Source: Candidatus Kuenenbacteria bacterium CG_4_8_14_3_um_filter_39_15
Lineage (GTDB): Bacteria; Patescibacteriota; Patescibacteriia; UBA2196; GWA2-42-15
DNA: 7,476 nucleotides
Assembly: GCA_002782365.1 (NCBI GenBank)
Contig: PFHP01000032.1
Span: 1 to 7,476, forward strand
Direction: 5' to 3'
The position numbers and the translations under genes were made by a program. Positions 1-5,609 of this stretch are shown in pieces (position 1 is the first letter of the stretch; every line of letters starts with the position of its first letter). Under the pieces are notes generated by a model. The model was not told where the DNA came from. It did no database searches and saw nothing but the letters and a program-made list of their open reading frames with translations.

Positions 1-677
1 AATAAATATAAATAGCCCTTTCTCCTTTTAGACAACCCAATAATATTATTTTTATAAATTTTTTTCTCTTTGATAAATTTTTTTAATTCTTGTAAAGTTG
101 TATATCTTAATAAATCGCCGTCAAAACAAAAAGTTTTTCCGATTTTATTAACGCATTTTTTAATGAGCGGTTCTATCACTGGATAGATTAAATTAGCCGC
201 AACATCTTTATCCCTTGCAACAAAAAAGGCTAAACTACCTAACTTTTTTGCCCTATGCTGATCGTTTTGCGCGTATCTCATTATAGAATTGTAAAAACCT
301 GTTTGAGAAAAAACTTGAGGATATACATTTAATATAACTTCTAATGTTTTAAAATAATCTTTTTCTTTCTTAGCGCGCATTATAAGTTGTTTATTTTTAT
401 CAAAAAACCCCTTCATTTTTTGAATTAATGAATTTAAATTTTTTCGCTTTAACATTTTACCAACTGATTCCCCGACCTTGTTTTCATTTATCAAAAAATT
501 AGCCTGATTTTTTTTGCCAATACTGCCTGTGGTGTTATAAGAATAACCAACCGCTTTTTTAAGAAGTTTGGTATAACCCAAAGATATACAGCTTGCTGAT
601 ATCAAAGGAAATTCCCTTGAGCTGGTGTGGGTTAACCCATTATCTTTGATCATTTTTATATAATCATCTGCTTTCAT
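1..677 (-). CDS. Partial protein, possible PEP-utilising-enzyme-like helical region (3' end missing)
   Basis: An uninterrupted reading frame runs from an ATG at 677 to the window edge, giving 225 readable residues and no stop, so the C-terminus is missing. The protein is Lys/Ile/Leu rich and looks soluble, with no signal peptide or membrane segment. Stretches such as REFPLISAS near residue 22, a GDLLRYTTLQEL segment near residue 187 and a closing KRRKGYLYL are reminiscent of the helical linker parts of phosphoenolpyruvate-synthase-like and 'PEP-utilising mobile domain' proteins found in CPR genomes. This is recall of pattern, not an alignment, and the function is left open. The catalytic His domain would lie beyond the window if the idea is right. 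The start follows the stop of the upstream histidine-phosphatase gene by 9 nt, so the two are probably co-transcribed. No clear Shine-Dalgarno sequence precedes it. Existence of the gene is well supported, its identity is not. Confidence 0.75.
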   Translation of the reverse strand, partial: MKADDYIKMIKDNGLTHTSSREFPLISASCISLGYTKLLKKAVGYSYNTTGSIGKKNQANFLINENKVGESVGKMLKRKNLNSLIQKMKGFFDKNKQLIMRAKKEKDYFKTLEVILNVYPQVFSQTGFYNSIMRYAQNDQHRAKKLGSLAFFVARDKDVAANLIYPVIEPLIKKCVNKIGKTFCFDGDLLRYTTLQELKKFIKEKKIYKNNIIGLSKRRKGYLYL

Positions 678-686
678 TTTTTTTAT

Positions 687-1499
687 TTAATTTATATCCA
701 GGGGATATTCTTTTCCTCTAAACACCAGAGTCAACCCAATTTTATCATTATCGTCACCGACGCCTTGTCCTTTAATTATTATCTCAAACCCTTCGCCCGG
801 CCTAATATTGGTTTGATCATAATCTGGCAAATATTTATTTAGGAAGCTGGCAATAACTATGTCATGGGTGATATTTAACACCTCGTGAATTGAATTACTC
901 TCATATTTATTTCTATTATTTATTTCCGACTCGTATTTTTTAATAATCGTAGGAATTTTTTCAGCCATTTCAGCAGGCGATAACGTTTCATCATCTGGAC
1001 GATGCGTCCCGTGTTTTAAATATTCAGCCAGCTGTTGTCTCGTAACCTGCTCATCAATTTCCTTTTTCTGGTCAGACGTAATGGTGGAAATATCTTCGGG
1101 TAACATTTTTCTTTTAATATCAAGCAACTGTTCCAAATATTCTTTGGAAAAATTATTTTTCACGCCCAATGATGCTTCTTCTTTTATTTCCCCATGTAAT
1201 TTTTCTGATAAATTCGCAATCTCGCCAGTCAATTTAGTCCTGTCTGTCGGGCTATAATTGATTGAGAAAGTATCTTTTTCATCCCTTTTAGTGCCGAGAA
1301 CAGCGGCTTCAAAAATTCCCCTTTTGGTTAAAGCGGTTTCCGAACCGCTAGTTAATTCTTTTTCACCATGACGAACAAAGGTGAGTTTGATTATGGCTCG
1401 ATCTTTTTCTCGCTCCAGTTTTTTACCCTCAAAAAGATAACCGTAACCATTAGACCATTCATCCTTGTTCAGTCTTCTTTTAAAAGTTGATTCGTTCAT
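687..1499 (-). CDS. Histidine phosphatase superfamily (phosphoglycerate-mutase-like) protein
   Basis: The 270-residue product has the hallmarks of the histidine phosphatase superfamily. These are the phospho-acceptor motif FVRHGEK at residues 41-47 (His44), followed by LTKRG at 57-61 where the family usually has 'LT..G', an Arg-bearing SPTDRTKLTGE at 83-93 matching the 'S...R..qTA' position, and a second catalytic His in NITHD at 209-213. Members transfer phosphate through the first His and act on sugar phosphates, phosphoproteins or other small phosphates; the substrate cannot be told here. An inserted, charged, mostly helical stretch at about 100-200 separates the two halves of the active site. 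The protein has no signal peptide and is likely cytoplasmic. The start is the only Met before residue 132, so this ATG is secure, although no Shine-Dalgarno sequence is evident. It heads a minus-strand operon with the partial gene 9 nt downstream. The fold is confident, the biochemical role unknown. Confidence 0.85.
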   Translation of the reverse strand: MNESTFKRRLNKDEWSNGYGYLFEGKKLEREKDRAIIKLTFVRHGEKELTSGSETALTKRGIFEAAVLGTKRDEKDTFSINYSPTDRTKLTGEIANLSEKLHGEIKEEASLGVKNNFSKEYLEQLLDIKRKMLPEDISTITSDQKKEIDEQVTRQQLAEYLKHGTHRPDDETLSPAEMAEKIPTIIKKYESEINNRNKYESNSIHEVLNITHDIVIASFLNKYLPDYDQTNIRPGEGFEIIIKGQGVGDDNDKIGLTLVFRGKEYPLDIN

Positions 1500-1607
1500 A
1501 TTTTTTTAATAAAAATGAATGGCAGCGGCTAATTTTTTATTGGTAGTCTATTCCCAGTTTACCTCTTTGCCTACCATAAGGCAAGAACATCAAAAAAACA
1601 GAATTTA

Positions 1608-1636
1608 TTGCCAAAAGGGGTGATTGTTGTTAGAAT
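1608..1636 (+). promoter_or_regulatory. Predicted sigma-70-type promoter of the ruvB operon
   Basis: A -35 box TTGCCA (1608-1613, five of six consensus bases) and a -10 box TAGAAT (1631-1636, five of six) are separated by 17 nt. Transcription would start near 1643, giving a ~50-nt leader before the ruvB ATG at 1695. The -35 box coincides with a TTG codon in frame with ruvB, which argues that this TTG is not a start codon. The rest of the 1500-1694 gap holds only AT-rich sequence and a small inverted repeat (TTGCCT/AGGCAA, 1567-1584). Confidence 0.5.
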
Positions 1637-1694
1637 TGAGATATACCCTTCACAAAGTTTTGTAAACTTTATCAAGGATTATTCCAATAAATAT

Positions 1695-2711
1695 ATGGCT
1701 GAAGAACGGGTGATAAATCCCAAAGAAAAAGAGGAAGAAAAAATTTTTGATCTGACGCTCCGGCCGAGAAAATTGGCTGAATTCGTGGGCCAGGAGGCGA
1801 TTAAAAATAATTTAAAGATTTTTATTGAAGCGGCTCGGCAAAGAGGCGAGGCTTTGGAACATGTGATGTTTTATGGCGCGCCCGGACTGGGTAAAACGAC
1901 ATTGTCTCATATTATTGCTCAAGAAATGGGGGTGGATATCAAAGTGACTTCCGGGCCGGCCATTGAGCGGGCCGGCGATCTGGCGGCGATTCTAACTAAT
2001 TTAAATAAAGGCGATGTGCTGTTTATTGATGAAATTCACAGGATGAATAAAACTATTGAAGAGATTTTATACCCGGCGATGGAAGATTACTCGCTGGATA
2101 TTATTATTGGCAAAGGGCCGTCAGCCAGGACTTTGAAACTTGAGCTGCCAAAATTTACTTTGGTTGGGGCAACAACGAGATTGAGCATGGTTTCTTCCCC
2201 TTTGCGGGACAGGTTTGGCAATATTTTTAGAATTGGTTTTTATCAGCCGGATGAAATTAATCAGATTGTTAAAAGGTCAGCCAATATTCTGGATATTGCC
2301 GTGGAAGACGAGGCGGCTTATGAAATTGCCAAACGTTCGCGCAATACTCCCAGAATCGCTAACCGCCTTTTAAAAAGAGTCAGGGATTTTGTGCAGGTCA
2401 AGGGTAATGGTAAAATAAACATAGCTTCATGCCTTCAAGCTCTAAAAATGCTGGAGGTGGATGAGCAGGGGCTGGATGAAATTGACCGCAGAATTTTAAG
2501 GGTGATTATTGAAAAGTTTGGCGGCGGGCCGGTCGGGCTGGGCACAATTGCCGCGGCGACCAATGAAGAGGTGGCGACGATTGAGGAAATTTATGAGCCG
2601 TTTTTGATGCAACTGGGATTTTTGGCCAGGACACCGCGCGGCCGAGCAGCGACCAAGCTGGGTTATGAGCATCTTGGCATGGCATACCCAGAAGAAAATA
2701 AATTATTTTAG
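1695..2711 (+). CDS. ruvB: RuvB, Holliday junction branch migration ATPase
   Basis: RuvB is the hexameric AAA+ motor that, loaded by RuvA tetramers, drives branch migration of Holliday junctions during recombinational repair. From ATG 1695 the protein is 338 residues, the usual family length. It shows the N-terminal LRP..L.EFVGQ signature (22-33), Walker A GAPGLGKTT (61-69), Walker B with DEIH (112-115), sensor 1 GATTR (158-162), the arginine-finger region RDRFG (171-175), sensor 2 around TPRIANRLLKR (218-228) and the C-terminal DNA-binding winged helix with YEPFLMQLGFL and RTPRGR (about 300-317). A TTG at 1608 would add 29 residues that match nothing in the family and overlaps the predicted -35 box, so 1695 is preferred. 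A possible Shine-Dalgarno AAGGA (1674-1678) is rather far away (16 nt). Two membrane-protein genes follow within 2-4 nt. ruvA lies convergent downstream instead of upstream in the same operon. Confidence 0.97.
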   Translation: MAEERVINPKEKEEEKIFDLTLRPRKLAEFVGQEAIKNNLKIFIEAARQRGEALEHVMFYGAPGLGKTTLSHIIAQEMGVDIKVTSGPAIERAGDLAAILTNLNKGDVLFIDEIHRMNKTIEEILYPAMEDYSLDIIIGKGPSARTLKLELPKFTLVGATTRLSMVSSPLRDRFGNIFRIGFYQPDEINQIVKRSANILDIAVEDEAAYEIAKRSRNTPRIANRLLKRVRDFVQVKGNGKINIASCLQALKMLEVDEQGLDEIDRRILRVIIEKFGGGPVGLGTIAAATNEEVATIEEIYEPFLMQLGFLARTPRGRAATKLGYEHLGMAYPEENKLF

Positions 2712-2715
2712 ACCA

Positions 2716-2940
2716 ATGGCGATACCAATTATTATCTTTCTGCTTTTATATTTAATGATGGTGACTTTTTTTATATTATTTTCCATTTTTTTGCTATATC
2801 ATGCGGTCAGATTTGGCGTGGCGACCATGGCTAATATGACAACGATGATAATTTATTTGGCGGTATCAGCCGGACTGTTATTTTTTTCCTATATTTATAT
2901 TGCCCGGATAGACTGGAGTTTGAAGTTAATAATTTTTTAA
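2716..2940 (+). CDS. Small two-helix membrane protein, conserved-hypothetical type
   Basis: The 74-residue product is very hydrophobic. A first membrane helix spans about residues 4-28 and a second about 42-64, with a short YHAVRFG..T linker between and a short tail after ARIDWS. It has no recognisable enzymatic motif. The frame is also open upstream inside ruvB (from ATG 2665), but the ATG at 2716 is preferred because it places Met directly before the first helix and begins 4 nt after the ruvB stop, consistent with translational coupling. It ends 2 nt before the PH-domain gene, so the two membrane proteins are likely made together and may interact. Similar tiny membrane proteins beside PH-domain genes occur in CPR genomes (from memory, not searched). 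Function unknown. Confidence 0.75.
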   Translation: MAIPIIIFLLLYLMMVTFFILFSIFLLYHAVRFGVATMANMTTMIIYLAVSAGLLFFSYIYIARIDWSLKLIIF

Positions 2941-2942
2941 AT

Positions 2943-3548
2943 ATGTTTCGTCTTAAATATCTACCCCACAAGGAAGCAGATGAAGAAATAGTGTTTTTTT
3001 TGCGCCGCCATCCATTTATTTTGTGGCGGGTTTTGCTGGTTTATTTTTTTCTAGCGCTCGTGCCGCTAGCCGCTTATTTTATTATTAAAAACGAGCTAGG
3101 CTTCACATTACAGGGTGAATTGGAGTTGATTTTTATCAGATTGTTGGTCATCAGTTTTTATCTTTTTTGGTGGCTGTTTTTGTATTATTTTTGGCTGGAT
3201 TATTATTTAGATGTTTGGCTAGTGACTAATTGTCGGGTGATTAATATTGAGCAAAAAGGGCTTTTTAACCGGGTGGTAGCTGAACATAAACTGTTCAGAA
3301 TTCAGGATGTCAGAAGCGAGCAAAAGGGTATTATGCCCACATTTTTAAATTACGGAGAGGTGCATATTCAGACGGCCGGGGCGGAAAAGGTTGTTGTTTT
3401 TGAAGAAGTGCCGCGACCGCATTACGTGGCGCAGGAGATAATCAAATTAGTTGAGAACCATAAAATAAAAATGGCGAGGGAAATATCCCTCAAAGGCGGA
3501 TCTCCCTCTGGGGGAGAGAAGATTGATCAGCCGGAGAGGATAGAATGA
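2943..3548 (+). CDS. Bacterial PH-domain (YdbS/bPH2-like) membrane protein
   Basis: The 201-residue protein has a short cytoplasmic N-terminus, two membrane helices (about 26-48 and 62-85) and then a bacterial pleckstrin-homology-like domain (about 88-172). That domain is recognisable by the segments YLDVWLVTNCRVINIEQKGL, RIQDVRSEQKGI.PTFLNYGEVHIQTAG and the closing VPRPHYVAQEI helix. These proteins are common in CPR and Gram-positive bacteria as membrane-anchored domains of unclear role, possibly in envelope stress or as scaffolds. The ATG lies 2 nt after the preceding stop, so translation is probably coupled. No Shine-Dalgarno sequence is seen. The last ~25 residues (Gly/Ser/charged) look like a disordered tail; a small inverted repeat (TCTCCC/GGGAGA, 3501-3517) lies in the DNA encoding it. 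The gene ends in TGA just before a bidirectional terminator, which argues for the standard code. Confidence 0.88.
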   Translation: MFRLKYLPHKEADEEIVFFLRRHPFILWRVLLVYFFLALVPLAAYFIIKNELGFTLQGELELIFIRLLVISFYLFWWLFLYYFWLDYYLDVWLVTNCRVINIEQKGLFNRVVAEHKLFRIQDVRSEQKGIMPTFLNYGEVHIQTAGAEKVVVFEEVPRPHYVAQEIIKLVENHKIKMAREISLKGGSPSGGEKIDQPERIE

Positions 3549-3575
3549 GAATTTTCAATTTTCAATTTTAAAAAT

Positions 3576-3602
3576 AAAAAGTTTCATACCTTGAAACTTT
3601 TT
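3576..3602. terminator. Bidirectional intrinsic terminator between convergent operons
   Basis: An 11-bp perfect stem, AAAAAGTTTCA against TGAAACTTTTT, closes a 5-nt loop. Because the arms begin with A's and end with T's, RNA made from either strand yields a hairpin followed by U's. It lies between the PH-domain gene stop (3548) and the ruvA stop (3634) and can serve both. The stem is weak in GC, so termination may be partial. The spacer also contains short AT-rich repeats of ATTTTCA (3551-3570). Confidence 0.7.
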
Positions 3603-3633
3603 AGTAATTTAGCAGATGATGATTAAATCAAAT

Positions 3634-4209
3634 TTATTTCCTTAAAAATTTTAAAGCGGATTTTATTTTAGCTTCAACGCCAGCGGTATCTGCCGGCAGT
3701 TGTTTAAGAGCCTGGCGGATGTCGGTATCAGCATAGCCAAGGGAGACAAGGGCGTCAAAAACTTCTGAATCAGAATCGTCAAGGGCAATTTGTTTTTCAG
3801 TGGCCGGGAATAAGTCAAGTTTGTTTTTCAATTCAACCACAATCCGTTCAGCTGTTTTTTTGCCAATACCGGAAACTTTGTAAAGAATTGAGGGGTCGTC
3901 GCGCAGGACGGCCTTTTTAACATCAGTCAGTTTGGCGGCCTCAAGAATGCCCAGGGCTGATTTTGGCCCGACACCGGAGATGGTCAGGAGCAACTCAAAA
4001 AATCGCAGCTCTTCTTGGCTGGCAAAACCGAACAGACTCATATTGTCTTCGGTGTGACGGAGATGAGCGTAGAGTTCCAATTCCTGGTTAAGTTTGATTT
4101 TTTTTAAAAATGCTTGAAGAACAAAAATTTTATAGCCAATATTATTAACAAGGAGAATAATAAATTTTGGCTGTTTGGCCAGGATTGTGCCTTTGAGATA
4201 AGTGATCAT
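3634..4209 (-). CDS. ruvA: RuvA, Holliday junction DNA-binding subunit
   Basis: RuvA binds four-way junctions as a tetramer and docks RuvB hexamers for branch migration. The 191-residue protein has the family's three domains. An N-terminal OB fold (about 1-64) starts MITYLKGTI and carries the acidic pin residues Glu54-Asp55 within RHTEDNMSLFGF. Tandem helix-hairpin-helix motifs follow at about 74-90 (ISGVGPKSAL) and 109-128 (VSGIGKKTAERIVVELK). A short C-terminal UBA-like domain III (about 147-191, EVFDALVSLGY) contacts RuvB. Length and start are normal for the family. No Shine-Dalgarno sequence precedes the ATG, and a weak promoter candidate would give an almost leaderless mRNA. The gene faces the ruvB operon across a shared terminator and is divergent from the 23S promoter. 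The separation from ruvB is the odd feature; the protein itself appears intact. Confidence 0.96.
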   Translation of the reverse strand: MITYLKGTILAKQPKFIILLVNNIGYKIFVLQAFLKKIKLNQELELYAHLRHTEDNMSLFGFASQEELRFFELLLTISGVGPKSALGILEAAKLTDVKKAVLRDDPSILYKVSGIGKKTAERIVVELKNKLDLFPATEKQIALDDSDSEVFDALVSLGYADTDIRQALKQLPADTAGVEAKIKSALKFLRK

Positions 4210-4217
4210 ATATTATT

Positions 4218-4246
4218 AGTTTAGCGCTGATTGACAGGGTTGTAAA
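4218..4246 (-). promoter_or_regulatory. Weak candidate promoter for ruvA
   Basis: Reading the minus strand, TTTACA (4246-4241, five of six -35 bases) and TAAACT (4223-4218, four of six -10 bases) are 17 nt apart. Transcription would start at about 4211, within a few bases of the ATG at 4209, so the ruvA mRNA would be nearly leaderless, in keeping with the absence of a Shine-Dalgarno sequence. AT-rich DNA produces such matches by chance. Confidence 0.25.
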
Positions 4247-4256
4247 ATTATCGAAT

Positions 4257-4284
4257 TTGACATATTTTTAGTATTTGATATAAT
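4257..4284 (+). promoter_or_regulatory. Very strong promoter directed toward the 23S rRNA
   Basis: A perfect -35 TTGACA (4257-4262), a 16-nt spacer ending in an extended -10 TGA, and a perfect -10 TATAAT (4279-4284) lie in order. Upstream is an A/T-rich stretch (about 4243-4256) that could act as an UP element. The discriminator GACCAC is GC-rich, and the predicted start at 4291 begins GGG, features typical of growth-rate-controlled rRNA promoters. It is the best promoter match in the window and no protein gene lies between it and the 23S, so driving the rRNA (or the leader RNA) is its likely job. Confidence 0.8.
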
Positions 4285-4290
4285 GACCAC

Positions 4291-4503
4291 GGGTTTAAAA
4301 ATCTTCAGAAATATCCACACCTCCATACCTTCTCTGTTGGCGGGTGGCGATAATTTTACTAAGATTAGCGCATCAGCGCCGAACGGCTCCCAATTTTAAA
4401 TATTAACATTTTATGCAGATACAAGTTTTACTAACTAATAAATTAAGCGGGTAGCTTTTTGGCAAACTTAAAATTTGGCTGCGCCGCTTAAGAGCGGTTT
4501 TTT
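4291..4503 (+). ncRNA. Structured 23S leader or independent small RNA with attenuator-like end
   Basis: From the predicted start (4291) to a terminator T-run (4503) lie about 213 nt with no convincing gene. Foldable elements include a bulged stem pairing CCACACCTCC (4316-4325) with GGCGGGTGG (4339-4347), and a GCGATAAT/ATTAGCGC hairpin (about 4347-4371) with one mismatch. Most striking is TTAAGCGG (4443-4450), fully complementary to CCGCTTAA (4484-4491), with a further AGC/GCT pairing inside. That 8-bp stem and the terminator stem both need CCGCT at 4484-4488, so they exclude each other, as in riboswitches and attenuators. It could instead be a free-standing small RNA gene. It does not resemble tmRNA, RNase P RNA, SRP RNA or a tRNA by eye. 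The RNA being made is likely; the switch model is inference. Confidence 0.42.
4484..4503 (+). terminator. Intrinsic terminator/attenuator upstream of 23S
   Basis: CCGCT and AGCGG form a GC-rich 5-bp stem with loop TAAG, followed directly by six T's (4498-4503). It sits between the strong promoter and the 23S gene. Its left arm can alternatively pair with 4443-4450, so termination may be conditional. The short stem suggests incomplete termination unless extended by neighbouring bases. Confidence 0.6.
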
Positions 4504-4529
4504 GTTTATTTAAAAGGTACCAGTAAAAT

Positions 4530-4564
4530 CAGTTTATGAAATTTATATTAGATTTCATAAACTG
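4530..4564. repeat. Perfect 13-bp inverted repeat in the 23S leader
   Basis: CAGTTTATGAAAT (4530-4542) and ATTTCATAAACTG (4552-4564) are exact reverse complements around a 9-nt loop, with one further possible G-U pair outside. There is no T-run after it, so it is not a simple terminator. In the transcript it would be a stable hairpin about 115 nt before the mature 23S; a ribonuclease processing signal or a binding site are possible roles. The rest of 4504-4628 shows no clear gene or second strong promoter; TTGTTT/TAAAAT (4502-4529) is only a weak match. Confidence 0.7.
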
Positions 4565-4628
4565 GAATTAGTGGATGTTCATCTAAACAGAATAGCTAGG
4601 GGGAAGAGTAAAAATGTAAGTTTTTTAA

Positions 4629-4684
4629 ATTCCTAGAACCAATGCTTCGTAGAAGCATTGGTAATAATATAGGCTTTTAGGAAT
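4629..4684. repeat. Nested inverted repeats at the 5' boundary of 23S
   Basis: An outer stem pairs ATTCCTA (4629-4635) with TAGGAAT (4678-4684). Inside it a perfect 11-bp hairpin pairs ACCAATGCTTC (4638-4648) with GAAGCATTGGT (4652-4662) around a 3-nt loop. The right outer arm overlaps the estimated first bases of mature 23S (about 4681). The structure could therefore present the 5' end for processing, or compete with the helix normally made by the two ends of 23S. Confidence 0.65.
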
Positions 4685-4830
4685 CCGTAATTTAATGTAT
4701 GTGGTGGATGCCTTGACTTGAAAAGGCGATGAAGGACGTAGCAATCTGCGATAAGCCTCGGGGAGCTGGTAAGCAAGCTTTGATCCGGGGATTTCCGAAT
4801 GGGGAAACCCGATCGCGTGAAGCGCGATCG

Positions 4831-4941
4831 CCGTCCCAATGCCGATTTTGATTCCGACGTTAAGTTTGGTTACCGGCCGAAGTTGCAATTTCGGCAAGGG
4901 ACTGAATTTAAAAATCGGTATCAATATCGGCACGGGGACGG
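4831..4941 (+). other. Expansion segment in 23S domain I (E. coli helix 8-10 region)
   Basis: Between the GGGGAAACCC and GTGAAACATC landmarks the rRNA is about 75 nt longer than in E. coli. The extra sequence folds locally. CCGTCCC (4831-4837) pairs with GGGACGG (4935-4941), and 4841-4857 pairs with 4915-4931 at 15 of 17 positions, the exceptions being two U-U mismatches. Inside, GCCGAA/TTCGGC forms a smaller hairpin. The folding supports genuine rRNA structure rather than inserted foreign DNA. Confidence 0.75.
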
Positions 4942-5341
4942 TGCATACCCGCTGAAGTGAAACATCTCAGTAAGCGGAGGAAAAGAAATTAATAAGATTC
5001 CCCTAGTAGTGGCGAACGAACGGGGAGCAGTCTAAACTATTTTAAGTGTTTGCGAGAGAAGTACACTTTTAGTGTATGGATCTAGCATTAAAGGTGTAAG
5101 CCGTTGCTTAACTTAGGGTTGCAAGACCTTGATATTTCTATTGCTTATACAATAGAAGATGAGTTACAAAAAGTAATTTCCCTAGAGGAACAGCTCTGGA
5201 AAGAGCGACCAAAGAAGGTGACAGTCCTGTACGCGAAAGGGATTACACTTATACTTCAAGTGTTCTTAAGTAGGGCAAGACACGTGAAATCTTGTCTGAA
5301 TCCGGGTCGACTATGACCCAAGACTAAATACTTTTCAAGAT

Positions 5342-5372
<31 letters not shown>

Positions 5373-5562
5373 TAAAAGTATCCCGGTGAGGGAGATGAAA
5401 TAGTATCTGAAACCACATACTTACAAAGAATGGGAGTCCCGATGTTAAGTCGGGATGACCGTGTGCCTATTGAAGAATGAGCCAACGAGTTTGTGTATGT
5501 TACTTGTCTAATTCCCCGTAGGGAGATAGGCAAAGGGAAACCAAGTCTTAACCGGCGCATAT

Positions 5563-5609
5563 CTTTTAATATTATTAACTCAATGCTTTCGAGTTAATGA
5601 TATTGAAAG
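5563..5609 (+). other. Extended AT-rich helix in 23S (near E. coli ~640)
   Basis: In E. coli about 20 nt separate the AACTGGGCG and GTATAGACCCG stretches. Here the interval is roughly 55 nt longer and forms a hairpin in which 19 nt (5563-5581) pair with 19 nt (5591-5609), including two G-U pairs, around a 9-nt loop. It lies between the landmarks AAGTCTTAACCGGCG and AAGACCCGAAACC. It looks like an elongated helix or short intervening sequence. Confidence 0.75.

Noticed and set aside
1567..1584. TTGCCT/AGGCAA inverted repeat in the divergent intergenic region, considered as an operator.
   Set aside because: Six-base arms in an AT-rich gap, single copy, no regulator gene nearby; only noted.
3501..3517. 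Small GC-rich inverted repeat TCTCCC/GGGAGA near the end of the PH-domain gene.
   Set aside because: Only 6 bp with no T-run, inside a coding sequence; too small to call a repeat element or terminator.
3551..3570. ATTTTCA short tandem repeats after the PH-domain gene.
   Set aside because: Two and a half copies of a 7-mer in AT-rich DNA; no sign of an array or mobile element.
3546..3624. If TGA were read as Gly, the PH-domain frame would continue to a TAA at about 3622.
   Set aside because: The extension runs through a terminator hairpin and AT-rich repeats and has no domain-like content, so TGA is taken as stop.
4283..4399. A 38-codon open frame starting ATG-ACC-ACG just before the predicted 23S leader start.
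   Set aside because: Its ATG overlaps the -10 box (TATAATG), so the strong promoter would not transcribe the start codon. It has no Shine-Dalgarno sequence, and the local hairpins suggest RNA rather than coding sequence.
4576..4589. TGTTCATCTAAACA, loosely similar to rRNA antitermination boxA.
   Set aside because: It needs a two-base insertion to match the boxA consensus and has no boxB partner. Similarity this loose is expected in AT-rich sequence.
4598..4619. AGGGGG followed at normal spacing by ATG-TAA, a start-stop mini-ORF.
   Set aside because: Lies in the rRNA leader and has no further supporting context; chance occurrence is likely.
4237..4680. A tRNA or 16S remnant upstream of 23S.
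   Set aside because: No T-loop motif (GGTTCRANNCC), CCA end or 16S 3' anti-Shine-Dalgarno sequence could be found in this stretch.
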